A stretch of DNA of 64,000 nucleotides from Pseudopedobacter sp044361595 (GTDB taxonomy: Bacteria > Bacteroidota > Bacteroidia > Sphingobacteriales > Sphingobacteriaceae): NCBI GenBank assembly GCA_044361595.1, contig JBIKIN010000016.1:1-64000 (forward strand). Direction: 5' to 3'. This document shows positions 1 to 8,444 of the stretch, one piece after another. Below the pieces are notes generated by a model. That model saw only the letters and a program-made list of their open reading frames with translations, made no database searches and was not told the DNA's origin. A program made the translations under genes and the position numbers. Within the stretch, counting starts at the first letter, position 1; each line of letters starts with the position of its first letter.

Positions 1-430
1 GCCTTTTGCTCCATTTAATCCAGCAGCTCCGGTTTCGCCCTTATCTCCTTTTTCGCCTTTTGCTCCATCTAATCCATTTGCACCAGTATCGCCTTTTGCT
101 CCGTTTAATCCATTCAGTCCGGCAACTCCAGTTTCGCCCTTATCTCCTTTTTCGCCTTTTGCTCCATCTAATCCATTTGCACCAGTATCGCCTTTTGATC
201 CATTTAATCCATTCAATCCGGCAGCTCCGGTTTCACCCTTATCGCCTTTTTCGCCTTTTGCTCCATCTAATCCATTTGTACCAGTATCGCCTTTTGATCC
301 GTTTAATCCATTCAATCCGTTTGCACCAGTATCACCTTTTGCACCATCTAATCCATTTGCACCAGTATCGCCTTTGTCTCCTTTTTCGCCTTTTGCTCCG
401 GCAACTCCTGTATCACCTTTTGCTCCTGCA
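1..430. repeat. 99-bp tandem repeat encoding collagen-like triplets
   Basis: The phrase gtttcgccc(t)tat recurs at 32, 131 and 230, exactly 99 bp apart. One unit therefore equals 33 residues or 11 Gly-X-Y triplets. Shorter 9- and 18-bp sub-repeats continue to about 510. The units differ by scattered substitutions, so the array is not a recent perfect duplication, but it could slip in copy number. Confidence 0.8.
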
Positions 431-1191
431 ATTCCTTGAGTTCCTGCAGCACCAGTTATTCCTTGTATTCCCTGTGGTCCCGCTGCGCCTGTATCTCCCT
501 TGTCTCCTTTAGGCCCACTTAATACTTTAGAATCAACGTAACTTTTAACGGCATTTTGTGTTGGGTATAGTATATTACTATTTCCTAAATTTGTAGCAGT
601 TGATTTATTTGCCAAATTTTCTTTAATGTCTAATGCTGATTGTGTTGCTACACTTACAGGTTTGTTAGCATCGCTAGTGTTATTCACATTTCCCAAACCT
701 ACTTTTGATGGACTTATACCTCCAGCTATTTTTGCATCAGTAACCGCTCCATCATTTACACTTGCTGATTCTGCAAATAATGCATAAGGTGCATACATTA
801 AAGGTTGATTACTTATCTCTGTGTAAGTGGAACAATTACCATTAGTGTTAATTTTAACTACTAACTTTTTGTTTCCTCCAGCCCAATTTATTCTACTAAA
901 ATTGGTAGCATATCCACCAGTTTTGGTACCTGTCCCTATTACCAAGTTTACCATTCCAAACTGATCTGTACTTGTTTGTATTGTTTCTTGATACTCTACT
1001 TGAGTACTACCGTCAACAATCTCAAATAACATACAAACATTTTTATTAGAAAGTGGTGAATTTGCTACGTCTACACCTGGAGCAGAAGCCCCCTTAGGAT
1101 TTAATATAACAGCCTGGTAACTGATCCCTTTTTGCTGCGCAAAAACATTTACTGATATAAATGTTATTAAAATTAGTATTATTCTTTTCAT
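1..1191 (-). CDS. Collagen-like Gly-X-Y repeat protein, secreted (3' end outside window)
   Basis: The reverse strand is open from an ATG at 1191 to the window edge, giving 397 residues without a stop. Residues 1-19 form a signal peptide ending FAQQ. Residues 20 to about 220 form a globular head with the phrases GISYQAVI, YAPYALFAESA and KIAGGISPSKVGLG, of a type common in Bacteroidota surface proteins. From about residue 225 the chain is almost pure Gly-X-Y (GPKGDKGDTGAAG and similar), rich in KGD, KGE and NGL triplets, as in bacterial collagen-like stalks. It starts 12 bp after the stop of the beta-barrel gene and is the last visible gene of a three-gene unit. The function is inferred to be a surface fibre or adhesin; no catalytic motif is seen. 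The C-terminus, including any sorting domain, is missing. Confidence 0.85.
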   Translation of the reverse strand, partial: MKRIILILITFISVNVFAQQKGISYQAVILNPKGASAPGVDVANSPLSNKNVCMLFEIVDGSTQVEYQETIQTSTDQFGMVNLVIGTGTKTGGYATNFSRINWAGGNKKLVVKINTNGNCSTYTEISNQPLMYAPYALFAESASVNDGAVTDAKIAGGISPSKVGLGNVNNTSDANKPVSVATQSALDIKENLANKSTATNLGNSNILYPTQNAVKSYVDSKVLSGPKGDKGDTGAAGPQGIQGITGAAGTQGIAGAKGDTGVAGAKGEKGDKGDTGANGLDGAKGDTGANGLNGLNGSKGDTGTNGLDGAKGEKGDKGETGAAGLNGLNGSKGDTGANGLDGAKGEKGDKGETGVAGLNGLNGAKGDTGANGLDGAKGEKGDKGETGAAGLNGAKG

Positions 1192-1203
1192 AAAAAATTT
1201 GAA

Positions 1204-1824
1204 TTAATTGATGTTTACATTAAAACCCAAGTTAAGACTGTGGTTAATAAATTTTAGTTTTTGTTCACTACTATTGGTTACACTAAACTGATTTGCATAA
1301 TCATAATCAAGTAAAATACCGATATCGTTATTAATCTTTAATCTGTAAGAAACTCCTGCCTGCGGGCTTAAAAACAATCCGTTAAACTCCTTTTGCTTTA
1401 ATAAATCGTATCGGGCTCCATTAATTTCTTGACGCCCATGGATTAAAGTTGCTAAACCCAAACCTCCCTTAAGAGATAGCTGATGACTAGACTTTTCAAA
1501 TACTCTAAAATACCCTAAACCTTTAAGAACCGCGTAATTGGTTTCCCAAACTAAATTATTTGGTGAATAATTACCCCCAGAAGCATTAAATTGTTCTAAT
1601 CCTAAACTTATGCCATAGTAATAAGGCTTAACATCAGGTTGCTTACTTTGGTAACCTATCTCGTAACTTTGACCTATTTCATTTTGCAAGAAAACAGGCT
1701 GGTTGGTAGTTCCTTTTAGTTTGTAGTTCGTAAGGTTTCTACCGGATTTGATAAAAATAGATTGAGCCTTTAAAACCTGAATGCCTAGAAGCAAAACAAG
1801 ACTCAATAGAATGGATCTTTTCAT
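1204..1824 (-). CDS. Outer-membrane beta-barrel protein (PorT-like fold), about 20 kDa
   Basis: This 206-residue protein has a signal peptide (residues 1-20, ending VLKAQ). It then shows alternating hydrophobic/polar strands ending in an aromatic-poor but barrel-like C-terminus (HSLNLGFNVNIN), with phrases such as GISLGLEQF, LSLKGGLGLATL and ISPQAGVSYRLKI-like strands. These suggest an eight-stranded outer-membrane barrel of the kind grouped as outer membrane beta-barrel or PorT family in Bacteroidota. Its ATG overlaps the stop of the upstream gene by one base (TAATG), which implies translational coupling. The collagen-like gene follows 12 bp later. The specific role is unknown; anchoring or assembling the coupled surface proteins is a guess. 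Confidence 0.7.
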   Translation of the reverse strand: MKRSILLSLVLLLGIQVLKAQSIFIKSGRNLTNYKLKGTTNQPVFLQNEIGQSYEIGYQSKQPDVKPYYYGISLGLEQFNASGGNYSPNNLVWETNYAVLKGLGYFRVFEKSSHQLSLKGGLGLATLIHGRQEINGARYDLLKQKEFNGLFLSPQAGVSYRLKINNDIGILLDYDYANQFSVTNSSEQKLKFINHSLNLGFNVNIN

Positions 1825-2327
1825 TATTGTTTAATTAAAGTTTTAGTAAATGTATAATTGGGGGCTTTGATTTGTAAAACGTAACTACCTGATGGTAATT
1901 CACCAAAATCATAACTCATTGTTAATGGCGTATCTTTAACACGATACTTGTGTGTAATTACTCCAAACATGTTGTATAAATCTATCGTCATATCACCTGG
2001 AACTAATTCACTAAAATTTATAGTAATTCTATTTTTAAATGGATTCGGATAAACAGAGGTTGTGATTTTATTAATGCTTGTTAACGGGAAATATGTAGAT
2101 AATAGACTTTGCTGAAAACCTTGTTGCATTACTAAATCTGAGACTAACGTTGTGCCTACAACACTCTGCTGTGAAATTGTTTGAAGCACTACTAACCCTG
2201 TGTTTGTAATGAATGTACCGCCCGTAGAAGAAAGCATCTGACGATGTAGTTGCTGACCATTTGACTGAGTTGCTATCAAAGAAAAAAGTAAAAAGAATGA
2301 AATCTTTAAAAATCGTGTTGTAACCAT
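1824..2327 (-). CDS. Small secreted protein with T9SS type A sorting domain
   Basis: The 167-residue protein has a signal peptide (residues 1-24, ending SNGQ) and a short glycine/glutamine-rich middle (STGGTFITNTG, LVMQQGFQQS). Its C-terminal domain of about 75 residues begins VYPNPF and ends SYVLQIKAPNYTFTKTLIKQ. VYPNP followed by a beta-sandwich and a terminal K is the hallmark of T9SS type A cargo (Por secretion tail). The middle region is typical of small proteins encoded beside collagen-like or beta-barrel genes in this phylum. It is the first gene of the unit; the next gene starts on its stop codon. Confidence 0.8.
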   Translation of the reverse strand: MVTTRFLKISFFLLFSLIATQSNGQQLHRQMLSSTGGTFITNTGLVVLQTISQQSVVGTTLVSDLVMQQGFQQSLLSTYFPLTSINKITTSVYPNPFKNRITINFSELVPGDMTIDLYNMFGVITHKYRVKDTPLTMSYDFGELPSGSYVLQIKAPNYTFTKTLIKQ

Positions 2328-2368
2328 AAACTGATTTAAAATTGTTTGTAAATGTGTTGAGTGAATTA

Positions 2369-2410
2369 AAAAAGAGGGGATAAATGAATTAAAAATAAAC
2401 CCCTCTTTTT
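2369..2410 (-). terminator. Hairpin with T-run ahead of the 2327 gene (terminator or attenuator)
   Basis: AAAAAGAGGGG at 2369-2379 pairs perfectly with CCCCTCTTTTT at 2400-2410, an 11-bp stem with a 20-nt loop. Read on the minus strand, the right arm is followed by a run of six T. It sits only 42 bp before the start codon at 2327 and about 500 bp after the stop of the 2907 gene. It could therefore end that distant transcript or attenuate the downstream operon. Confidence 0.55.
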
Positions 2411-2906
2411 GTTATTAAACACAAACTGTTAGCTGTATTAAATAACTAAATACGCAACTTAATCAACGCAATATTAAATAAGATTTGGGCTGAATAAAAC
2501 AATAATGAGTAACCAGCAAAATAACATAGTTAACAATTACAACGCATTATAAATCAATGTTTTAATAATTAAAATAAAAACACATAGTTGAATGAATTAG
2601 TGTCTTTTTTACAGATTATATTAAAAATAGATTTGCTTCAATTTGCAATAAAAAATTATTGTGACTAAACAGATTTAAACAGAAATTTAATTGAATTTAT
2701 AAGTACAAATCGAAGATAGATTTGGATTGAACACAAAAAAATTATTGAATTTGGAGGAATAAAAACTAGACAATTATTACAAATTTTATAAAGTAAATCT
2801 TAGGTTTTATAAAACTTATATAATGAATGCTTAATAACAGGAAAAGAAATAATTATATAATTGTTTGATTAAAGAGAGAGAAAAAAATAAAAAAATTATC
2901 AATAAA
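2411..2906. other. Intergenic, very AT-rich, no gene seen
   Basis: No frame with coding character was found on either strand in this roughly 500-bp stretch. It should hold the promoter of the minus-strand 2327 operon, but no convincing -33/-7 pair could be singled out against the AT-rich background. Confidence 0.5.
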
Positions 2907-3965
2907 TTAGCTAAAATCTAACGACCTCATAAAATCTGAAGGAACTCCGCCATGAAATTTTTTGAATGGTTTATATAAATGATGTCGGGAACTAAATCCA
3001 GCCATCTGAGATAAAGCATCTATAGTATAATTATTGTGCTTTTTACTTTTAACCACATCAATAAAATAATTGACTCTATTTTCATTTACGAGATCGTTAA
3101 AACCTGAATGGTAATTCATATATATGAAACGATATAATTCTTCTGAGGGTACATCAATTTTTTTACTAAAATCATCTAGAGAAGCTTCTGGATTAAGAAA
3201 ATACAATTTTGTAAAAAAAGCTTCATTAAATTGCTCAAAACTTAAACTTAAATTAAGCTCTTTGTTAAAAGTATTACCTAATGCATAACGAGCTATAGTT
3301 TTATTTAAAAATTTAGGCCTGAATAAAAACGACAAAATAATAAAGAACAACACTATCAAAGTTAAATACTTACTTACCAAACTATTATATCCAAAAATAA
3401 CTTTAGTAAACGCAACTATAACTAGAATTAAAATAAGAAACAGACTAATTGAAACCCATTTTCGTAAATCTTTGAAGTAAATATTGTCTGCTTTATATTT
3501 TTTCTGAATTTTCAAAAACAAATCTCCGATTAGTGAAAGACAAATTAAAAAAATAAACAATTTAGTGTATACAAAAGTTAAATTAAGCTTTGATTCATGA
3601 TGTGCAGATATTTGTAAATTAATGTTATTAGTACTATCAAACAGAAAAAAAGAACTATAAATTAAAATCACAAACATAAAAAATGCGCATAAATACTTCT
3701 TGATTCTATTGTAACATATTTTGGATAAAAAGGAAATGTAGAAAAAAGTTAGAAAAGGAAAAGGGATTTCCAGAAGATACTTGTTAACAAAAAAATATGA
3801 GTAATAAAGCTGTATGAAACAATAATATAAAACGCCTCCACTAAATCCCAATAATATCAGCTTTATTGAGTTGTTTCTTTTGAAGTTAAATATAATTTCA
3901 AAAACAACTATGAGAGTTATAAGAAAGAGTGCTGTGTAAAGATGATGCTCTAAATTAAAATTCAT
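2907..3965 (-). CDS. AraC-family regulator with N-terminal membrane domain
   Basis: In this 352-residue protein the first 220 residues contain about seven hydrophobic segments, for example ALFLITLIVVFEII, FFMFVILIYSSFFLF and LTLIVLFFIILSFLF. The last 110 residues form two helix-turn-helix units with the AraC signature: TIDALSQMAGFSSRHHLYKPFKKFHGGVPSDFMR. The architecture matches the large Bacteroidota group of membrane-tethered AraC regulators. It diverges from the PAS kinase gene at 4631 across a 665-bp region holding two similar dyads, so regulation of itself or of the phosphorelay is plausible but inferred. The stop lies far from the next gene, so it is probably monocistronic. Confidence 0.8.
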   Translation of the reverse strand: MNFNLEHHLYTALFLITLIVVFEIIFNFKRNNSIKLILLGFSGGVLYYCFIQLYYSYFFVNKYLLEIPFPFLTFFYISFLSKICYNRIKKYLCAFFMFVILIYSSFFLFDSTNNINLQISAHHESKLNLTFVYTKLFIFLICLSLIGDLFLKIQKKYKADNIYFKDLRKWVSISLFLILILVIVAFTKVIFGYNSLVSKYLTLIVLFFIILSFLFRPKFLNKTIARYALGNTFNKELNLSLSFEQFNEAFFTKLYFLNPEASLDDFSKKIDVPSEELYRFIYMNYHSGFNDLVNENRVNYFIDVVKSKKHNNYTIDALSQMAGFSSRHHLYKPFKKFHGGVPSDFMRSLDFS

Positions 3966-4049
3966 TTATTAAATATTTGAAACTTAAAATCTATTGAACA
4001 GAAATTTTGTAATTAGTCTAGTGCAATACTAAAAAAACAAAACCTTGCC

Positions 4050-4073
4050 ATTATCCCTTTTATAAGGGATAAT
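4050..4073. promoter_or_regulatory. Perfect dyad CCCT-N6-AGGG, upstream of the AraC gene
   Basis: ATTATCCCTT at 4050-4059 and AAGGGATAAT at 4064-4073 form a perfect 10-bp inverted repeat around TTAT. It lies about 85 bp upstream of the minus-strand start at 3965. A run of T follows on the plus strand, so it could also fold as a terminator, but no plus-strand gene precedes it. It shares CCCT-N6-AGGGATAA with the element at 4511. Confidence 0.45.
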
Positions 4074-4510
4074 ATTTTTTTTAATTAAAAAGTGAAGCGC
4101 TATGATAAACTGTCCAATTTTTTAGTCATACAAATGAAATAACAAATTTATAACCGCGAAACACAATAATTGTAGAATCAGGTTTAAGCTTGTTATAAAA
4201 AAGTAAACATTATTCAATTTTATTTTAATTGGTAAATATTGCAACCTAGGGTATATAAATACGTACAAGAGTGGACATAATACACTAGAAAATAACTTAC
4301 AGAATACTCGAATTTTAAATAAAAGACCATTTATTTAAAACGTTACACTCTATTTTAGAAAAAGCCGTGAAAGGTTTCACTAAAAATTAATTTTCAAAAC
4401 ATAAATTAGATATCAAAATTGAACTAATTCAATTTTATTTCTTTCAATATTATAGTTTTTTAAGTAAATATTCATAAGGTTTAAACTGCTAAATCTGACA
4501 ATACACATAC

Positions 4511-4530
4511 CCCTAAAACTAGGGATAACA
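4511..4530. promoter_or_regulatory. Dyad CCCT-N6-AGGGATAA, upstream of the PAS kinase
   Basis: CCCTAAAACTAGGG at 4511-4524 contains CCCTA/TAGGG arms around AAAC and is followed by ATAA. It has the same 14-bp layout and the same right flank as the dyad at 4055-4068, and sits 106 bp before the ATG at 4631. It is a candidate operator for one factor acting on both divergent genes. Confidence 0.4.
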
Positions 4531-4630
4531 ATAGGTTTATTATGTTGTTATTTTACTAAAATTCATTCAATGAGAACTACAATTAACCTTGTTATTGAAA
4601 AGGCACACAATAATTTAGATTACTAATTAA

Positions 4631-6505
4631 ATGACAGAACCAAAAAATCATTTAGATCAAATAAGTTATATCTTTCAACATTTACCTTATGGCGTTTTAA
4701 TAGAAAATCAAGAGCGAAAAATTCATTCTGTTAACACAGCCCTGTTAGATATTTTTGATTTAAACCTAATGCCTGATAATTTAAAAGGATTTGATTGTGA
4801 ATTACTTGCAGAACAAGTTGGAAACAACTTTAAAGACCTTGCCTATTTTATTGATGTTGTTAGTAATTGTGTTTTTAGTAAAATAAAAGCAGGCCCATTT
4901 GAATTTAAATTAAATAGCGGCAAACTTATAGAACTCACCTATATCCCTTATTACAATGCAGAAAACAAATTTTTAGGACACAGCTGGTGTTACGCTGACA
5001 TCACCAAACAAAAAATAAGTGAGCAAAAGTTAGCAGACCAAAGTATTTTCCTCCAAAACATCTTAGACTCTATTCCTGCTGATATTGTTTTGTTCAATAA
5101 AAATCATCAATATCAATTTATAAATAAAACAGCTATTAAAGATGATAGTTTAAGAAAATGGATGATAGGAAAAAAGGATGAAGATTATTTTACGAAAAAA
5201 AACAAACCATTAGATATTGCTAGAGCTAGAAGAGCATATTTTGATGAAGCGATACAGTCAAAATCTAAAGTGCAATGGGAAGATTTCATTACAACAAAAG
5301 AAGGTGACAAAAAAATTATATTAAGAATTTTACAACCATATTTAAATGATAATGAAATAGAGTTTGTGGTTGGTTACGGATTAGATGTTACCGAATTTAA
5401 AATTAAAACTCTTGAATTAATTACTCAAGAAACAAAGAGTAATATTTTACAAAATCAAATTAAGAGTATGGTTTTTTCAGCAGATCTAAATTTAAATTTT
5501 AAAAACTTAAATCCTGCATGGGAAAAAACAACAGGCTTAAAGAACAGCGATTGTTTAGAACAACATTTATTTGATTTTATATCAGAAAATGATGTAAAAC
5601 AAAAAATTACAGCATTCTGTAAAGACGCTGGCAAAAAAGAAATAAACTTAAAATTCAAACTAAAAATTAAAGGAAATCAATTGCGATGGGTAGAAGGCTT
5701 TATTTTTAAAGAACTATCGGTAAGTGACGAAATAAAATCTTTTTGGGGCGTTTTTACTGATATAGAAAAACAAATTAGAACACAAGAAAATTTAGTTTCT
5801 ACCATAAATAAAGCCATTGAACTTAATAATCTTAAATCAAATTTCGTAAATATGGTATCACATGAAGTGAGAACACCATTAGCTGGGATTTTATCTAGTG
5901 TAGAATTATTAGAAATAATAAATAGGAAAACACAACCAGATTTAATAGAGAAAAATACGAGACATTTTAATAGAATAAAAGATCAAATCATTAGAATTGG
6001 CGACTTAATGAATAACGTTCTCATATTAGGAAAAATAGAATCTGGCACTATTGCCGCCAATTTAGAAGAGATAGATTTAGTAAAAAACATCAGTTCTTTT
6101 TTAACTGCAAACTTCTCGTCTAATAATGAATACGATTGTGTTATTAATTTTTATGGAAAGAAAAAACTTATTAAGCTAGATTGGAAACTGATAACACATG
6201 TACTTACAAACTTAATTAGTAATGCTTTAAAATATTCTATAGGAAAAGCAAAACCACAAATAGACCTTCATTACGAAGAAAAAAATGTTATTCTATCAAT
6301 TACAGATTATGGAATAGGTATACCAGCAAAGGATCAAGGAAACCTATTTATTCCTTTTCATAGAGGTTCAAATGTTAACTCAATAAACGGTACAGGACTA
6401 GGTTTAGTTTTGGTAAAATATTTTATTGAATTACACAAAGGAAAAATTAAAGTAGAATCCAAAATAAATGAAGGCACCGTTGTAACAATAGACCTTCCAT
6501 ATTAA
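4631..6505 (+). CDS. Soluble PAS-domain sensor histidine kinase
   Basis: The protein has 624 residues, no signal peptide and no membrane segment, so it should sense an intracellular cue. Three PAS-like domains are visible at about residues 10-130, 135-260 and 275-390, each ending with a PAC-type phrase (YADITKQK, YGLDVTEFK, GVFTDIEKQ). A HisKA domain follows with His411 in MVSHEVRTPLAG. The HATPase_c domain has the N box NLISNALKYS, G1 DYGIGIP and G2 GTGLGL. It is the first gene of a three-gene unit; the receiver-kinase hybrid follows after 11 bp and a LuxR-type regulator after that. The likely role is to start a phosphorelay ending at the LuxR-type regulator. The signal is unknown. Confidence 0.88.
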   Translation: MTEPKNHLDQISYIFQHLPYGVLIENQERKIHSVNTALLDIFDLNLMPDNLKGFDCELLAEQVGNNFKDLAYFIDVVSNCVFSKIKAGPFEFKLNSGKLIELTYIPYYNAENKFLGHSWCYADITKQKISEQKLADQSIFLQNILDSIPADIVLFNKNHQYQFINKTAIKDDSLRKWMIGKKDEDYFTKKNKPLDIARARRAYFDEAIQSKSKVQWEDFITTKEGDKKIILRILQPYLNDNEIEFVVGYGLDVTEFKIKTLELITQETKSNILQNQIKSMVFSADLNLNFKNLNPAWEKTTGLKNSDCLEQHLFDFISENDVKQKITAFCKDAGKKEINLKFKLKIKGNQLRWVEGFIFKELSVSDEIKSFWGVFTDIEKQIRTQENLVSTINKAIELNNLKSNFVNMVSHEVRTPLAGILSSVELLEIINRKTQPDLIEKNTRHFNRIKDQIIRIGDLMNNVLILGKIESGTIAANLEEIDLVKNISSFLTANFSSNNEYDCVINFYGKKKLIKLDWKLITHVLTNLISNALKYSIGKAKPQIDLHYEEKNVILSITDYGIGIPAKDQGNLFIPFHRGSNVNSINGTGLGLVLVKYFIELHKGKIKVESKINEGTVVTIDLPY

Positions 6506-6516
6506 AATTTTATTTT

Positions 6517-7626
6517 ATGAAAAAACATATTCTTTTAATTGAAGATGATCCTCAACTGAGTGAAAATATCTCTGAACTTCTTACGCTTAATGATTTTGCT
6601 GTAACCTTGTGCAATGATGGAAAAAAAGCTATAGATCTTATAAAAAATAATGCTGACTTTGATTTAATCATATCAGATATAGTTTTGCCAAACTATACAG
6701 GCTTAGAGATTTTAGCTTTTGTAAGAGAAGAAATTTACAACAAACAAATTCCATTTATATTTTTAAGTGCTAAAACAGAACTTACTGATATAAGGGCAGG
6801 GATGAATATGGGTGCTGATGATTATCTCACTAAACCATTTCAAATAAACGACCTTTTACATCTTATTAATTTAAGACTTGATAAAAAAACTTCTGGAGAA
6901 AACAGAATTTTTAAAGAATTAAGCCTAAAATTAGATGAATTCCCAAAAATACTAAGTCATGAGTTAAACACACCTATGAACGGTATTTTAAGCTTAGCCT
7001 ATGCAATTCTAAATAACTATGATAAATTTAGTGAGGAAGAAATTAAAGACTCCTTAAAAGTCATCATTACATCTTGTGAAAGATTAGTTTCTAATCAGAA
7101 AAAATTATTCTCTTACCTTGAGTTATCAAATCAAACTAATAAAAACATTCAACAAATTTTAAGTGTAAAAGATATAGCTATCGCAATAGATGCTCTTTTA
7201 AATAATTATCTCAAAAAAGAAGAAAATCGCAACAATAAAATAGTACTTTTTGTAGATAAAAACGTAGAAGAATCTAGTTTTACAGCAGATATAGGAAAAA
7301 ATGAATTATTAAAAATAGTTAACGAACTATTAGAAAATAGTTTAAAGCATAGCAAAAAAGAAACACCAATCACGATAAGTATCAACATTAAAAATGATAA
7401 GCTTGAGATATACGTTTCAAACTTTACTAACAGTGAAAATAACTTAGAATTAGATTTAAACTTAAATAAAAACTTTTTAGACTCAAATAGATCATTAAAT
7501 GGTCATCAAGGATATGGCGTTGGACTTCTTTTAGTGCAAAAACTATGTAAGTTAAACGATGCTGAATTTTTCTATGAATTTGAAAAAGAAAAAATTACTT
7601 TTTTCATTAAAATCAATTTGAAATAA
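6517..7626 (+). CDS. Receiver domain fused to a histidine-kinase-like module
   Basis: The 369-residue protein has a reversed hybrid layout. An N-terminal receiver domain (residues 1-120) has acidic pair D10/D11, phosphoacceptor Asp54 in LIISDIVLP and the lysine motif LTKPF. A HisKA-like helix pair follows with His148 in LSHELNTPMNG, then a diverged HATPase domain (NELLENSLKHS and GYGVGLLLV; the usual DNGxG G1 box is not clear, the corresponding segment reading YVSNFTNSEN). It could act as a phosphotransfer intermediate between the PAS kinase and the LuxR-type regulator, or as a phosphorylation-controlled kinase or phosphatase. It lies 11 bp after the kinase and 14 bp before the regulator, so co-transcription is very likely. 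Confidence 0.82.
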   Translation: MKKHILLIEDDPQLSENISELLTLNDFAVTLCNDGKKAIDLIKNNADFDLIISDIVLPNYTGLEILAFVREEIYNKQIPFIFLSAKTELTDIRAGMNMGADDYLTKPFQINDLLHLINLRLDKKTSGENRIFKELSLKLDEFPKILSHELNTPMNGILSLAYAILNNYDKFSEEEIKDSLKVIITSCERLVSNQKKLFSYLELSNQTNKNIQQILSVKDIAIAIDALLNNYLKKEENRNNKIVLFVDKNVEESSFTADIGKNELLKIVNELLENSLKHSKKETPITISINIKNDKLEIYVSNFTNSENNLELDLNLNKNFLDSNRSLNGHQGYGVGLLLVQKLCKLNDAEFFYEFEKEKITFFIKINLK

Positions 7627-7640
7627 ATAACATTACTTGA

Positions 7641-8276
7641 ATGACAAACATTGGATTAATTGAAGACAACACTGAATTACTGAAAAACTATATTGAGTAC
7701 TTTCAATATCAGGATGACTACCAAATATGTTTTTCGTTCTCTAGCATTAATGATTTTTTAGAACAACAAAATACTATTGAAATAATTCCAGAAATTATTT
7801 TATTAGATATCAATATGCCTGGTATTTCTGGGATAGAGGGAATTTCGTATTTGAAAAAAAAGTTTCCAAAAGTTATCATCGTAATGCTAACAGCTTATGA
7901 CAGAAAAGAATTTATTCATAAAGCATTAGAACATGGCGCAAACGGATATTTAATTAAAAGCACATCATTAAATGAAATTAAAAAATCTTTAGAAAGTTAC
8001 AAAAATGATGGATCGGCGATATCGCCACAAGTTGCAAAACAATTAATTGAAATTTTTAAAACATCTAAAGAATCAAAAGAAAAAAAGATTAAACTTTTAA
8101 CCAACAGAGAAAAAGATGTTGCAAAATGTATAGCTGATGGATTGACATTAAAAGAAACTGCCTCAAACTTAGGCGTTGAATATAGCACTGTAAATCATCA
8201 TTTAAAAAATATTTACATCAAACTTCAGGTGAATTCAAAAGGCGCCTTAATTAAAAAAATCCTGAGCATCAATTAA
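7641..8276 (+). CDS. NarL/FixJ-type (LuxR HTH) response regulator
   Basis: This 211-residue regulator has a receiver domain at residues 1-120 with E8/D9, Asp56 in ILLDINMPG, Thr/Ala motif MLTAYD and a lysine in YLIKS. Its C-terminal LuxR-type helix-turn-helix (residues about 150-205) begins LTNREKDVAKCIADG and includes STVNHHLKNIYIKL. It ends the kinase operon, 14 bp after the receiver-kinase gene, and a strong hairpin terminator follows. It is the probable DNA-binding output of the phosphorelay. The target genes are not evident from the window, though the dyads ahead of the operon are candidates. Confidence 0.88.
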   Translation: MTNIGLIEDNTELLKNYIEYFQYQDDYQICFSFSSINDFLEQQNTIEIIPEIILLDINMPGISGIEGISYLKKKFPKVIIVMLTAYDRKEFIHKALEHGANGYLIKSTSLNEIKKSLESYKNDGSAISPQVAKQLIEIFKTSKESKEKKIKLLTNREKDVAKCIADGLTLKETASNLGVEYSTVNHHLKNIYIKLQVNSKGALIKKILSIN

Positions 8277-8383
8277 TTCAAAGCTAATGTGAATTAGTTT
8301 CTAGTAATGTAGAAACGGAAACATAAATTTTTAATGATTTCTTGATTTTAAGGCCTATCATCAATAAATTAAAAGTTATAAAA

Positions 8384-8413
8384 AAAGAGCCTCGATTTTC
8401 ATCGAGGCTCTTT
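8384..8413. terminator. Bidirectional hairpin terminator
   Basis: AAAGAGCCTCGAT at 8384-8396 pairs perfectly with ATCGAGGCTCTTT at 8401-8413 around TTTC. A runs on the left and T on the right serve both strands. It lies between the converging ends of the LuxR-type regulator and the adhesin gene. Confidence 0.9.
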
Positions 8414-8444
8414 AGTTTGAGCGTTAAATGATTGGAATACTTAT

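Larger units (their letters stand above)
3966..4630. other. Divergent intergenic region, 665 bp, AT-rich, no gene seen
   Basis: No coding frame is apparent. The region separates the AraC-type regulator (minus) from the kinase operon (plus) and must hold both promoters. Its only clear structure is a pair of similar dyads at 4055-4068 and 4511-4524, one about 90-105 bp ahead of each start codon, plus the related half-element CCTAGGG at about 4245. Confidence 0.5.

Noticed and set aside
6..512. Open plus-strand frame of 168 codons rich in Leu, His and Arg
   Set aside because: It is the complement of the Gly-X-Y repeats; the minus strand gives a coherent secreted collagen-like protein with signal peptide.
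4050..4073. Terminator on the plus strand because of the T-run after the dyad
   Set aside because: No plus-strand gene precedes it within the region; its similarity to the dyad at 4511 makes an operator more likely, though not proven.
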